NCBI GenBank assembly: GCA_964036665.1
Contig: OZ038532.1
Location: 17,697,037 to 17,761,036 of the forward strand
Direction of reading: 5' to 3'
Length of the DNA stretch: 64,000 nucleotides
From: Gordius sp. MW1
Lineage: Eukaryota > Nematomorpha > Gordioida > Gordea > Gordiidae
Part shown: piece by piece, positions 37,401 to 50,345 of the stretch
Position numbering within the stretch: the first letter of the stretch is position 1
Layout: the number at the start of each line of letters is the position of its first letter
Program-made: the position numbers and the translations under genes
The notes under the pieces: model-generated
Told to the model about the DNA's origin: nothing
Database searches by the model: none
Seen by the model: only the letters and a program-made list of their open reading frames with translations

Positions 37401-38349
37401 TAAATCTATCGAAGTATAAAAAAGGTCATAAGTCATAAATAAGGAGAAGAAAAAAAGAAACAAGCAAAAAATAAAATATTAAAACAAAGTAGACACAAAA
37501 AGAATAATTGTGAGCTATTGCTTTAAAAGATTGTTCCACATTTTGACATCCATCTTGACAACTTAGTTAGATGGTCAGGAAAATGCTTAAAATTGGAACG
37601 GCTATGCCTTATATATCCATTTTATATAGGAGTACAAATCATTTAAAATTATATAACCTTGAGTCTTTAAAATTGAAATTTAGGGATAAAAATAAAAAAA
37701 ATTCCAACTAAATGACTTTATAAGGCCACCTGCAATTAAACTTATTTTTTAATAAGATTTATGCTCGATTTTTACGGTTCAAAAAAAATTTTAAATCGTT
37801 ATTATAATGGTTAAATTTGGTTGTTATGTGTTATATAATGATTACTGATCAATACAATACATCGCTCTATAAATCTACCTAGATGTTAAAGATAGCGGTC
37901 ATTTTTAGTAACACTCAACATAGTTGGATGATTAAAAGGGTTGTAAAGCGGCAAGAGAGCTGCTAAAGCGAAAAGACCCCTACACGAGATGGCTAGCAAA
38001 CTGGACCAAAAAGGGGGCGATAGGATTATGTACAAATGAAATAGTCAAACGAGGTGGGTTTAACCTTATTTAAGCTGATTGAAGTGCAAGGGTGAGGATA
38101 TTTTGAGGAACTCATGAAAGTTGCATATTCAATGATCCCGTTCCCGATTAGAGCCAAAAAAATTTAGGAATGAAGTCGAGGTGCAAAAGAAAATATGCAA
38201 AAAGAAAGAACTAAAGGACCAGGTCAGATGAGAGCATGGATAGAATACTGCAGGAAGGAGTTATGCCATAACGAACCTCTTCAACAAGATATTAGTAGAA
38301 TAGCAACCTATAAAGAAAAGTAAACAAAATGGGAGCTTAAGGACTTTAA

Positions 38350-41300
38350 TGTTATATAATCTATGTTTATACACGTTATTTATAATATCTTTTAGTTCTA
38401 TATACCTTGTGTATATGTTGGATATTATCATATGGTGATTTATATAATTTGAATAAACTTATTATTATAACGGCGCGGTCGATAAAAAATGGACAACATA
38501 GGAATACCTAGTTATAAGGTAGGGGATAATGTTAATACATATCTGTTTATACTAGATAACATATTTGAGTCAAAACATGTACCCAAAGAAACAAGAACTA
38601 AAACTATCTTGGGTTATATGGGACAGAGAAACGTGGAATTACTTATAATCTTCGTGTATCCAGAGAATATATCCTCACTTGAATATGAAGATTTGATCAT
38701 AATCAAAAAGGTATTCCAAACAAAATCCACCATATTTCAGGCAAGATTAAACTTTATGCGATGCAGAAAACAATATAAAATTAAAAGCCTCTGCTGAGTG
38801 CTATAATTTTAAACTGTTAGAGGAACGATTAAGAGATCAATTTTTAAGGACTGCATATTATACCATTAGAGATAGATGTTAGGACAATATGGCCGGATGC
38901 TGTGAAACAACCAGAGGTGACTTTTAATGATAGAGACAACTTAGCTGAATCGATACAACTGGCTAATAAGGAGGTTATTCCATCCTCTAATGAATTGAAC
39001 AAATTACAACATAAAAATAAATGGGTAAACCAACAAAACATCATAAGGAATTGCAATTGCTTTGCCTTTAACAAAATTTGCCATAAATGTAAAATGATAG
39101 GACATTTTGCAAAACAAGAAATCAAGTAAATCAAATAATCAATACAATTGGGATAAATTATGATATAAACAATTTATATCAAAACAAACCTTATATAAAT
39201 GTTATAATCAATAATAAGAAATTCACCATGTTGTATGACACTGGATCATGCGTATCACTGAAACAACAAAATGTATAAAATTTTAAAAACACCATTCTTA
39301 CGTCCTTGTTCAATATTAAAAGCTTATGGGAATCATCGAGTGCCAATTGGTGGAGAAACTTTACTCCAAGTACGTTGCAATAATAAAGTTACGAAGTTAC
39401 CCGCTGTGGTGACAACTGCTGATGAAGAACCTATATTTGGTTTAAATTGGATTCAAGCATTTAACTTGAGACTTCCATATCAAGTCAAAATAAATTACAT
39501 TCAAAATGAACCCAAAAATGTAGAAGATACATTCATTGAAAAATATCCAAATGTATTCAATGAAGGAACCGGCTGCATAAAGGATTATGAGGTTGGTATT
39601 TTCTAAAGGAAGAAGCTAATCCAATAGCTTATTCAGCCAGGAGAGTTCCTTTTTTAATACGAAAGAAAGTGGAAGATAAACTTGCAAGATTGTTGAAAGA
39701 CGATATTATTAAACAAGTTGATCCATCAAAAACACCAATCCATTGGGCAACCCCAATAGTTAGTGTCATAAAGTCTGATGGTACAATTAGGATTTGCGGT
39801 GATTTTCGTGTCACAATAATTTCTTATGTAACCTTAAATAATTATTTACTACCAACATTCGATGATCTTATCATGAAGATTGCAGGAGGTCAGAAATATA
39901 CAGTCATTTACGTGATGCATATTTGCAGATAAAGGTCAAGGAAAACTCTAGACAATACCTCACGATAGCAACTCATATTGGCTATTTTAGATACAAACGG
40001 CTTCCATTTGGATTGTCGATAGCCCCAAACTTATTTCAACGTTACATGGAAAATTTATTGGATGGCATACCCCAAGTAGGTGTTTTATTGGATGATATTA
40101 TTGTGACTGGTACAACCGAAGATGAACATATAAAGAATTTAAATGAAGTATTACAAGAATCCAACATGCTGGGATAAAGGCACGAAAGGAAAAAGTAAAG
40201 TTCTTTCAAAAATCTGTAATGTATTTGGGTCATAAAATCGACGCATTAGGAATTCATCCTACAGGGGAAGAGTTGAAACAATAAAAAATTTTAAGATTCC
40301 TACGAACAAGAAAGAGCTACGATCATTTTTGGGATTGGTGAGTTATCAAGAACGTTTTATTCCTAGGTTACATGAAAAATGTGCACCCCTACATGCACTC
40401 ACTGGTTCTTCCGTGATGTGGAAATGGATGGCTACAGATCAAACAATTTTTGACGTTGTTAAGAAATTGCTATCATCTTCTGATACTTTAGTTCCATATA
40501 TGCCTACGTTGCCACTAAACCTTGCAGTAGATGCATAGGAGACGGGGTTAGGCGCCGTTTTATCTCATAAATTTCCGGACGGTTCGGAAAAACCAATCGC
40601 TTATGCATCCCGAACTTTAAGCAGAGCCAAAAAAAGATATTCTACCATTGATCGTGAAGCTCGTGCGATCATTTACGGGATTGAAAAGTTTAATCAATAT
40701 CTTCGGGGAAGGCAATTTACTTTAACAACCAATCATAAACCATTGGAGAGGTTATTAGGATGTAATCGGTATCTACCAAAAATGGTAAATAATAGGCTAG
40801 TACGTTGGGCCTTTTTTTGAATTTCTATCAATTTGACATCAAATATCGTATAGGTAAGGAAAACTAATGTGCTGATGCTTTATCCCGTTTAACGATACAT
40901 GACAGTGACGAAGAATCGACGAATTACATCAATAATGTCGGTTTATTATGTTGGAGATTTGACATTAAATAGGGAGATGTTGAAGAATGCAATTAAGACG
41001 GCTACTAGGTGTCGGGAACTAATTCGCGCTATTGAAAGGAATTGGCGAATAGATGTGTCGAAATTCATATAGATTTGAAAGCGTATAATAGAAGAGACGG
41101 AATTTTTTATGAAGATGGCCTTTTATTTTTGGGAATTTGTTTAATAATTCCAGGAAGCCTACAAAGACTTGTCTTAAAGATTTTACATCAAGGTCACCCC
41201 GGAATTACAGGAATGCGGAACGTAGCAAGATATTATGTGTGGTGGCCAGGAATGGATAAGGATATCGACTTTTATGTAAAAGAATGCGATGGGTGCCAGG

Positions 41301-42377
41301 AAAATCGACCATCGGAGCAGGAGGTTCCTTTATACTCATGGTCATTGCCGGAACGAACTTGGGATAGGGTACATATTGATATTGCCGGCCCGGTTGAAGG
41401 AAATTATTGGTTAGTGTTAATGGATGCTTTATCTAAATGGGTGGAGGTAGCAGTTATATCTTCTATAACTGGCTCGCAAATTGTGAGACAACTGACAACT
41501 ACATAGCTTGTTTTGCAGGTTTGGGATTCCATCGAAAGCAGTATCCGATAATGGACCCTAGTTTGTTGGCGGTGATTTAGAAATTTTTGTTTGGCAAACA
41601 ACATAAAACACATAACATCAACCCCCTACCACCCGAAAACAAATGGATTAGTAGAGAGGGTAATAAGAACGTTAAAGTCAAGGTACTGGGCTGGAAGAAA
41701 AGGTGGGAGTGATAAGGAAATTTGTTTTTTGCAAATCCTTATGGCTTATAGGAACACTCCACAGGCGACAACGGGTAAAGCACCGTCGGAACTTTTGTTC
41801 GGAAAAAGGTAAGGACAGCATTTGATTTAATTCGAGCTGATTTAAAGGACAAGATGAATCAAAAATTGGCAAAATAAAAATTTTACCATGATAGGAAGTC
41901 CGTAGTTAGGCGATTCGGGGAAAGAGATTTAGTGTGGATTAAAAACAAAACAACTCCAGGTTGGTATAAAGAAGTGATTATGGAACGAAATGGCGAACAC
42001 TTCTATAGCATTCGTACCAACAAAGGAATTCGAAGAAAACATGGAGATCAGTTAAGAACGCGATACATGTCAACAATTATACCAACGTTCGATTTTCCGA
42101 CCGAACAAAATATGAAACCGGAAAGGCAAATTATTGAAGAGGTTCCGTTAAGAAGGCAAATAATTGAAGAGGTTCCGTTAAGGCGGTCGACCAGAAAGCG
42201 AAATCCTCCGTTACGCTATCATGAAGAGTTTAAGCTTTTGAAAGTGGGAAGAAATGTAATGTTATATAATCTGTGTTTATACACGTATATAATATCTTTA
42301 AGTTCTATATACCTTGTGTATATGTTGAATATTATCATATGTTAATTTATATAATTTGAATAAACATATTATTATAA
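38350..42377 (+). mobile_element. Gypsy-type LTR retrotransposon 2 (older relative of Gypsy 1)
   Basis: LTRs 38350-38470 and 42260-42377 start TGTTATATAATCT and end ATTATTATAA, differing by several substitutions and a 4-base gap, so older than Gypsy 1. CGGCGCGGT just inside the 5' LTR matches the putative primer-binding region of Gypsy 1. The protein order is the same and the motifs are close (VLLDDIIVTG near 40090, HQGHPGITGMRN near 41190). No clean target duplication was seen. Confidence 0.9.
38489..42240 (+). pseudogene. Gypsy 2 gag-pol, multiply broken
   Basis: Gag starts MDNIGIPSYKVGDNVNTY at 38489 and breaks near 38797. A damaged knuckle CHKCKMIGHFAKQ lies near 39080, protease MLYDTGSC near 39235, RT from about 39650 to 40270 (FGLSIAPNLFQRYME), RNase H 40500-40900, integrase finger 41190-41300 with VHIDIAGP near 41365 and a degraded SDNGP near 41550, and a tail to 42240. 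At least eight frame breaks. Confidence 0.85.
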
Positions 42378-42850
42378 GAATTATGGCAATTATATAGAAA
42401 TTATGCAATCTTGTCACTCCCTAATGGAAAAAAATCTGAATAATAAGGATAAAGAAAGAGGTGGACATTTCGACTAACAATTTAGATTTTTTCTGGCGAA
42501 TCCATCCATAATCGCCCGATTTTGCGTTAAGACAAATAAAATAAAAATGAGAAAAGGTAAAAAATCTACTTTTGGCCACTATGGACTTGGAGAGGGTCTA
42601 TGACAGGGTGCGTCACCATTTCATAAGGTGGTGCTTTGAAAGACAAACTAGCCTTAAGGCACATTTTGGGCATAAAACATTTATGAGGCCTTTAATTCTG
42701 TTAGAACGATCCTTTTGGGTTAAAATAGGATTAGATCAAGGATATGGATTAAACTATTTTTTATTCAATATGATTATGGAGACCGTAACGAAAGACATTC
42801 AAAAACCATCCCCTTAGTGTATGCGATGGCGATAATATAACTTTTATAGC

Positions 42851-43188
42851 TTCGATTACAAGAACGGAAAATAGCAATAAGAATTATAAATGCGAAAAAA
42901 GCAAGAATGAATATATGCGATAAATTGGTAATATATAGGAAAAAGCGTGGGAATAATAAATGTACTTAAAATAACGAAGGTGAACTTGTTTACAAGTACA
43001 AAACTCAAATGATGGATGATGTAATCCTAACGTCTAAAAACTACGAGAGAAAGTAACTAATGATATTATAATTAATGGGAGAGTGTGTGGGAATATTAAC
43101 TATGAGGGAAAAGAACTAATGAGTTAATTAATGGGTAAGAGTGTGTGATTATCAAGGAGATAGAGAGTGTGGGAAAAGGCGAGTTACA
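42851..43188 (-). repeat. LTR of Gypsy 3 (3' on the minus strand)
   Basis: About 338 bp, aligning with 48710-49041. On the minus strand both start TGTA and end near TTGTAATCGAA. Contains GAACTTGTTTACAAGTAC, an internal palindrome-like stretch. Confidence 0.8.
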
Positions 43189-43202
43189 GCATTTCTTTCC
43201 CC

Positions 43203-44690
43203 TTAATCGATTCCGTATCTTTGCATCGGGTATTTAATTCGGGTCGACCGTCGTGGTAGTGTAGGTGAAGGTAGTCCAACTACGTCAGGATCTATCGGCA
43301 ACCGGGGCGGGGACGTAAGTGGTATCGTCGAAGATGTGGATGGTGGCGAGTTAAAAGGAAAGGTCGCAGATGGAAGAGTATTAATGGAGGGCGTCATAGG
43401 TGGTGTACGTAAAAAATTAGCTTGCTCCGTGCTGTAGTCGTCAAATGGTGAATCATTTGCCAAGTCTGTAGAAGGAGAGGGGCAGGGCGTTGTTACCTGT
43501 GTAGGCAATTCTTCTTCCATGATTGTATCCGATCGTTTCCTTATGTGGTCGCCATGTCTTTTCCACATCATACCTTCTTCTGTTTCGATTATGTAAGAAA
43601 CGGGACCAAGTATTTTACGAACGACTCTTTTGCACCATAATTTGTCACTACTTGTAAAATTTCTCACCCAGACTTTGTCACCGATTAAAAATTTTCTTCT
43701 AATAAAATTATCCTTTTTAAGTTCCCCTTCCGTCATGTGTGGTTTTAAAAAGCTAAACAAACTGAAGGGGTGAATTTTGATTAACAAATCTGCTGGGGTA
43801 AAACCAGTTGTAGGATGGATAGTACTCCTGTAAGAAAACAAGAAATTAAATAATTTATTTTTTAAAATTTTGCGACTTATATGGAAATTTTTAAAAGTTG
43901 AATAAAACGTTCGGCTTCCCCATTAGAACGAGGGTGCTAGGACTGGAATAAATGTTTTGAATATTATTTTTCCTGCAATATTCCTTGAATTCAGCACTTG
44001 TAAATTGTGGACCATTATTTGAAACAATGGAATTTGGTAGTCCGAAACGAGCAAATATCGATTCGAGGGCATTGATAGTGCACGATGCACTAATGCTGGT
44101 CATAGGGAATATTTCTGGCCATTTGGTATATGCATCGACCAAAATTAGATAATAATAACCGTGAATGGGACCACAAAAATCTAAATGTAACCTAGACCAA
44201 GGTTTACCAGGGTTTGTCCAATTTTGGGGAGCTAATTCTGGTGTTCCAGAAAACCACTTTTGGCAATTTTTACAATTATTAACATAATTTTGGATGTCCT
44301 TATCGATACCTGGATACCATAAATGTTGATGGGCTAGAATCCTAGAGCGGGTCATACCAAGATGGCCTAAATGGAGCATATATAAAATGTCTTTTCTTAA
44401 TCGTTGTGGAATTACCACTCTATATCCCCAGAAAAGGCATCCTTTTAGCGTTGTTAACTCTTTTTGGCGTTGATGGTACACGACTAGTTCAGATTCCACT
44501 TTTTTGGGCCAACCGTGAAGTACGTAATTATAGACTTGTCCTAGAACAGGATCTTGACGGGTATGTTTGGCCACATCTGCCGATGTAATTGGGAATTGCT
44601 TAAATGTTTCTTCGTAAATAGCACAAATATCTCCCTCTTGAGATATTGTTCGTCAGGAACAGCTAACCTTGAGAGCATAGCACGAGCGTT
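43203..44690 (-). pseudogene. Gypsy 3 integrase
   Basis: From the linker (NARAMLSRLAVPDEQYL) through the HHCC finger (HLGHLGMTRSR, CKNCQKW near 44290), DFCGP (about 44180) and SNNGPQF (about 44010; the usual Asp is Asn in the SDNGP motif), a frame break near 43900, then a C-terminal domain (FLIGDKVWVRNF) and a Pro/Ser-rich tail ending RRSTRIKYPMQRY at 43203. Confidence 0.8.
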
Positions 44691-44706
44691 TTCTTTGGTA
44701 TTCTTA

Positions 44707-46341
44707 TCTATATATATAATGTAAAGTGTATATGTGTATATATGTATATATGTATGTAAGGGCTAATCTCTGAAACTACCGGCCCGATTCGCGCGAAAAT
44801 TTATCCCTAGGTTCCCAGGGCGGCCAGGGGTAAAATAGCTTTTTCAGATTTTTAAAATTCCTTTTAATTTTCGAGATATTGGGTTTTATACGTTTTGACG
44901 TTCAATAAAATGTCAATCAAACGCACCTCCTCGCGTTCGGCGAAAATTTGAATATACAGACAGTTCTGTAGTAAAAGTGTATCACTTATAGTAGTTTGTA
45001 AAACGTAATCTTTTCTTAACGGTGACAACATAAAATTTATGAATGAAATTTCTTAAACGTCATCTTTTCTTAACGGTGACAATATAAAATTTATGAATTA
45101 AATTTCTTAAACGTCATCTTTTCTTAACGGTGACAATATAAAATTTATGAATTAAATTTCTTAAACGCCATCTTTTCTTAACGGTGATAACATAAAATTT
45201 ATGAATTAAATTTCTTAAACGTCATCTTTTCTTAACGGTGACAACATAAAATTTATGAATTAACCTGAAATAAATAAAATTATAGATTATTTGAGAATAT
45301 ATATAGGTGAAGAAGATGAATTTTCTCATTATCATTAAATGAGATATTTTAAATGAGAAAGATGAAAGTATATATAATTTAAATGTAATATAAAATAGAA
45401 CGTTGATTATTCTGAGTAAAAGCTATTTATTAAATGTCATTATTTATCTATCATTAATTTTTATTAAATGAGATATTTAAATGTGAATAAATTCTGAAAC
45501 TACCGGCCCGATTCGCGCGAAACTTTACCCGTAGGTTCTCAGGGCGGCCAGGTGTAAAATAGCTTTTTCAGATTGCTAAAATTCCTTTTAGTTTTAAAAA
45601 TATCGGACATTTCTCGGCCTTTTGGTTTAAAAAAGGGCTAAATTCTGAAACTTCAGATCCGATTTGAGCGAAAATTTAGCCGTAGATGCCCAGATAGGCC
45701 AGGGGTAAAATAGCTTTTTCCGATTCCTAATACCTTTTTGTTTTAAAAATATCTGACATTTCCCGTCCAGTTTCATTTATAGCAGCATATACAATAATGA
45801 CGTCATACATACAAAGCTGAAGTTTTCTCGAATTAGATATTTAAAATTATAATAAAAATGTTACAGTATACGGTTAAAATTATTGGGGTTTAACAGACTA
45901 TTTAAATTAAATAAATAAAATTTAAATTATGCAGTTTTTGTCATTATTATCACGTGGTCGATCATAGAAGCATATTTTTTATAATTATCCATCCTTCAAT
46001 TAATTATTTTATTATATTAAGAAAATTGTATTTCAAATAAATCAGCTAACTAGAAAAATAAAATAATGGTATTATTGTATAATAAGTAACAGCATCAATA
46101 AGCAATTTTTTCAAAAACATTTAATTTTAGTCGGATTTGATGACTAAAACAGAATTTGCATTTGGTTTGTCTTATTATATAAATATATACTAAAAGTAGT
46201 GGGTTCATAAAATCATTCGGACCTTTCACATTATAAATTATTTCATATATGACCCCATTTTAGATAAGTCTTATTAATAGCTTATACTTAATTAACCACT
46301 TAAGGACTGAGCCAAAGCAACGCTTGGCCGGGCACAGCTAG
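44707..46341 (+). mobile_element. non-autonomous Helitron
   Basis: Starts TCTATATATATAATGTAAAG directly after A44706 and ends CTAG directly before T46342, the A^T insertion rule of Helitrons, with no target duplication. A stem-loop GCCAAAGCAACGCTTGGC (46311-46328) lies 13 nt before the 3' end. Inside are three degenerate copies of a about 110 bp unit (CTGAAACTACCGGCCCGATT at 44774, 45494 and, diverged, 45645) and a 54 bp tandem array. No Rep/helicase ORF. Confidence 0.88.
45002..45263 (+). repeat. 54 bp tandem repeat, about five units
   Basis: Units begin AACGTCATCTTTTCTTAACG and end GAATTAAATTTCTTA, differing by a few bases, the last one incomplete. It lies inside the Helitron. Confidence 0.9.
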
Positions 46342-46344
46342 TAT

Positions 46345-47831
46345 TTAATATTAAATTGGTACAGTGTTGTAAATAAAGCCCATCTTTGATCGCGCCGACA
46401 CGGCTTGTGGTACGTTTTTGGTTTGATTAAATATTGATAATAATGGTTTGTGGTCTGTTATTAGATTGAAGGTTTGACCATAAATATATTCTCTGAATTT
46501 TGAAATGCAAATATAATTGCTAACGCTTCTTTTTCAATTTGGCTGTAATTTCTCTGAGCTGCGTTGAGTGTGAGCGTGGCAAAAGAAATGGGATGCTCGT
46601 ACCCCTTAATTTCATGTGATAAAACGGCGCCGATACCTTCCGCTGAAGCATCGGTGGAGAGTAGCAATGGTAATTGAGGATTAAAATAAACTAAAACAAG
46701 AGCTAATTAATTTTTTCTTTATCTTTTTAACGGCATCGATACAATCTTGTGTCCAACTCCATTTTACACATTTTCTTAATAATTTATTCAAGGGTTGGGC
46801 TAGAGTCGAAAAATTTTGTATAAACTTAGCATAATAGGTAGCCATGCCTAAAAAAGATTGCCTTAATTGATGTAGGATCAGGAGCATTTATAATTGCCTT
46901 AGTATTTTTGTTAGTTGTGTGAATTCCTTCCTCGTTTATCATATGTCCAAGATATTCATTTGATTTTTGTAAATTACATTTTTCTCGTTTTAATTTTATG
47001 TTAGCCTCATCCAATATTTTGAACACTGTTTCGAGGTTTTTATTGTGATCCTCAATTGTTTTCCCAGCCACGATAATGTCGTCTAAATAACATACGACAC
47101 CAATAATGTTCCTAAATAATGAGTCTATGAAGCGCTGAAAAATGGCTGGGGCAGAAGCAATTCCGAATGGAAGTCCAGTATATTTAAAAAGACCACGGTG
47201 GGTATTAATTGTTAAAATATTTTGTGATTTTTCAGTAATTTTAATTGGATAATAGGCTTCCTTGAGGTCTAATATGGAAAAATATCTAAAACCTGCTAAT
47301 TTAGAAAACAAGTCTTGGATGCGGGGAATTGGGTATTTTTCAACCACTAGACAATTATTCAAATTTCTGAAATCACCACAAATTCTTAAGTCCCCATCTT
47401 TTTTGATAACAGTAACAATGGGTGCTGGTGCTGCATAATCGGTATAATTTACAGACTTCAAAACCCCTTCATTTACTAGTCGGTCTAACTCCTTGTCCTT
47501 TTTCTTTAATGAAATAAGGGATTGGTCTGGGCCGAAAAAATTTAGAAAAGGATTCGGGTTTAAGCTTAAGTGTTGTATAAAAATCAATAAATCCGGTGGA
47601 TTAATTATTAAATAACGAAGAATATTTTTTAGTAATAACATTCAAATTATTGGAACAATTAACCATATTAATTGAAGAGGGAGTTGTATCATCTTTAATC
47701 CATTTATTTGCCAGTTGAATTAGGATATAGAGAAAATGTTGCACCCAATCGCGCCCTAAGATGTTGTGGCCATGGCCTTCTGATATGATTAGCGGTAATT
47801 GAAATCGTTTGCCATTTTTAAATACTGTCAC
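46345..47831 (-). pseudogene. Gypsy 3 protease end, RT and RNase H
   Basis: Protease tail NILGRDW near 47765, RT from 47641 (AAPAPIVTVIKKDGDLRICG; SILDLKEAYY; LPFGIASAPAIFQRFID; VVCYLDDIIVAG at about 47090, YLDD box), then a frame break near 46890. RNase H: LLSTDASAEGIGAVLSHEI (46660) and TDHKPLLSIFNQTK (46440). The coding reading stops at the Helitron edge. Confidence 0.85.
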
Positions 47832-48040
47832 CTCGGTTTTTCCCCTTGTTGGTATGGTTATACCATTCTAACTCTTTTAGATAGTTTTGAGTGGGAGACG
47901 TTCCGTACTACAATTTTTCCTCCATTCACCATTGTCACCGATGACCCTGTATCTATCAAAATTAACATCCAGATACCTTTAATGTGTAAGTGGGAAATGA
48001 TGAATATCCCTCGGAATAATAAACCTGATAAAGCGTACCA

Positions 48041-48700
48041 CTACATTCGCTCTTGCATATTTTTCCAATGTGTCCCTTTTTTGACATTTAAAACAAACTG
48101 CAGTTCGAAATTTACACGTGGCCCGATTATGATTACCCCCGCATAATTTAAAGACCTGGGTTTCACCAAATGAATTGTTTCCGAATGATTCAATAATTGT
48201 GATTGTAGTTCTGCCCTTTCCATGGCACGAGAGGTGCCCAACGCAATTTGCCATGTCAAATTTTCGATGCCTAAAAGGCGTTCAACGATCCTTGTTTTAT
48301 GTAATCCAGTTACAAACCTATCACGGAGGCAGCTTTCAAGGTTCGATCCAAATTCGCAATGGATTGCCACACCCTTTAACCTTGCTGTAAATGCATCGAT
48401 GGTTTCATCATCCATTTGGGACAGCTTATTAAATTTGTAGCGTTGTACGATTGGGTTTAATTTAGGAGAATAGAAGTTTTTTAGGGCTAAACATAGTTCT
48501 TCAAAAGGAAGGTTTGCTGAGTCCTGGGGGGCAATAGGATTTGTAAGTAATTCGTAGTTTTGGGCTCCTATCACCGTAAGAAATAAGGATTTTTATCGGA
48601 ACCGACAACATTGTGATAATAATTAAATTGGGACAAATATAGGTCGAAGCTTTCTGTGGGACTATATTATGGAATTGTATATTGGAATTCGACCACGCCA
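48041..48700 (-). pseudogene. Gypsy 3 gag
   Basis: Gag-like frame to 48041 (LPFEELCLALKNFYSPKLNP; DETIDAFTARLKGVAIHCEF) typical of the K02A2.6-type Gypsy capsid. A zinc-knuckle region with one frame break lies near 48100 (CKFRTAVCFKCQKRDTLEK). Confidence 0.7.
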
Positions 48701-48709
48701 TACCTTATA

Positions 48710-49041
48710 TTCGATTACAAGAACGGAAAATAGCAAGAAGAATTATAAATGCGAAAAAAGCAAGAATGAATATATGCGATGAATTTTTACTATATAGGGA
48801 AAAGCGTGGGAATAATAAATGTACTTAAAATAACGAAGGTGAACTTGTTTACAAGTACAAAACTCAAATGATGGATGATCTAACGTCTAAAAACTATGAG
48901 AGAAAGTAACTAATGATATTATAATTTATAGGAGAGTGTGTGGGAATATTAACTAAGAGGGAAAAGAACTAATGAGTTAATTAATGGGTAAGAGTGTGTG
49001 AAAATCAAGGAGATAGCGAGTGTGGGAAAAGGCGAGCTACA
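48710..49041 (-). repeat. LTR of Gypsy 3 (5' on the minus strand)
   Basis: Partner of 42851-43188. On the minus strand it is followed by TATGGCGTGGTCGAATTCC, where TGGCGTGG is a plausible primer-binding site. Confidence 0.8.
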
Positions 49042-49390
49042 GCAATAATAGTGAACGGGATGAAAGAAAAAAGTATTCCATTAAGCCGAAAGTGGTCAAA
49101 ACGATTAGCTAGATGTGGTTTAAAGTCAATAATTGAAAAACGGTATACATAGAGATAATTATCACAGGCATTCCATCGCTAGATGACAAGCTAATTTACA
49201 AATACCTCAGTTCGATGCTACAAGATGGACGTTGTGCAAACGAAATCAATGCACGGATTTGAAAAGGATTGCTTAAATGACGAGGTATATCTGGCTTAAA
49301 GTGTGACAAGAAGGTGCCAATATGGCTGAATGTCTGCTTAAATATCAATCGTATGACCGGTATTCGTTTAAGAAATAAGGATTATGGGCC

Positions 49391-49553
49391 TAGCCAGCAT
49401 TGGAATTTGAGGGGGGGGGGGGTGCAAATGATTTAGGGAGGGGCAAAATAATCATTTTTTGAAATCATAGCCATAATTTTAATAAATTTCAACATTTAAT
49501 TTAGAGGGGGCAGCCGCCTTTTCCTGCCCCCCCCCCTTAGCTACGCCCATGCA
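49391..49553. mobile_element. GGCGTAGCC MITE, copy 3
   Basis: Partner of 18131-18278 within the second duplication: TAGCCAGCATTGGAATTTGA to CTACGCCCATG, with long G and C runs. Confidence 0.7.
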
Positions 49554-50345
49554 AAACATAGATATTGGGTTAAAGCTTGGGGAACATATATAAGACGAAT
49601 AACTGCCTCAGGGGAATTAAGAGTATTCAAACCGTGGCTGACATGATGAACAAATATCGGCTAAGGTGGCATCGGCCTAAAGAAGGATGGGAATGATGTA
49701 AACCAATAACATCGAATATGGAGGTGGCAGGATAGGAGGAAGGATGCGGGAAAATGAAAATAAACAAAGTTGTAGTAAATAAGAAGATATTCGGGCATGG
49801 TTGCACCATTGAGATGGAGGAAACTGATCTAAACAATCACCACGATTTTTGGACCTGTTACATGATTAAGATGATTTTTGATGTTGGGCATACATAGGCG
49901 TAGCCAAGCGGGGCGGGGGGGGGGGGGGCAGGGAGGGGCGGTTGCCCCCCTCTAAATCCAAATATTTGTTTAAATTTATTTATATATGGCTAAAATTTCA
50001 AGAAATAATCGCTTTGCCCCTCCTAAAATAATGATTGCCCCTCTCTAATCCCAACGCTGGCTACGCCCATGGCGCATAAATAATTTATTTACGAAGATTG
50101 GGCATGGAAATTTCTTTAACTATTAAAGACTTTGAACAATTCAATTAAGCAGGGTGTAACAATTTACTTGAAACGTAAATAATCTTAGCCTCCATGTACC
50201 TCTAAGTCAGCCTCAGGTATTAAAAGCCCAACCCAATGTGGTGGTTATAAATCGTTAGCTCCTGCTACATTTGTCACAAAGGTATGTCTAAAATGAAATG
50301 AAAGACTCGTTAATTAGTAGAAATGGTAAAATTATATTATTATTA
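49554..50345. repeat. about 1 kb duplicated segment, copy 2
   Basis: Partner of 18279-19300. It holds the MITE at 49893-50071 absent from copy 1. Confidence 0.75.
49893..50071. mobile_element. GGCGTAGCC MITE, copy 4
   Basis: CATAGGCGTAGCCA ... TGGCTACGCCCATG, flanked by GGGCATA and GCGCATA. The paralogous empty site reads GTTGCGCATAAATAA near 19027, confirming insertion after duplication. Confidence 0.85.

Larger units (their letters stand above)
42851..49041 (-). mobile_element. Gypsy-type LTR retrotransposon 3, carrying a Helitron
   Basis: Minus-strand element between two about 335 bp direct repeats. Removing it joins the RTE reading at the RT motif C region (DNITFIA before, NNSERDE after). 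Gag, protease, RT, RNase H and integrase are in Gypsy order, different in sequence from Gypsy 1 and 2. Interrupted between RNase H and integrase by the Helitron at 44707-46341. Target duplication unclear. Confidence 0.85.
37930..49390 (+). mobile_element. RTE-like non-LTR retrotransposon, split by two LTR elements
   Basis: Three + strand islands read as one decayed element. 37930-38349: a pre-RT region with remnants of the LFNKIL-type motif. 42378-42850: NYIEIMQSCHS, MDLERVYDRVR (RT motif A region), VKIGLDQG and IMETVTKDIQ. 49042-49390: ITFIA/NNSERDE continuing motif C, then SSMLQDGRCANEINARI, typical of the RTE RT thumb. The first gap is Gypsy 2, the second Gypsy 3. Many stops. Ends are uncertain by about 100 bp. 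Confidence 0.65.

Noticed and set aside
45002..45263. CRISPR array
   Set aside because: Units are contiguous 54 bp tandem copies with no unique spacers, inside a eukaryotic Helitron.
42851..49041. Clean target duplication for Gypsy 3 (TATAGC / TACAGC)
   Set aside because: TACAGC also occurs at the inner edge of the other LTR, so the match is part of the LTR, not a duplication.
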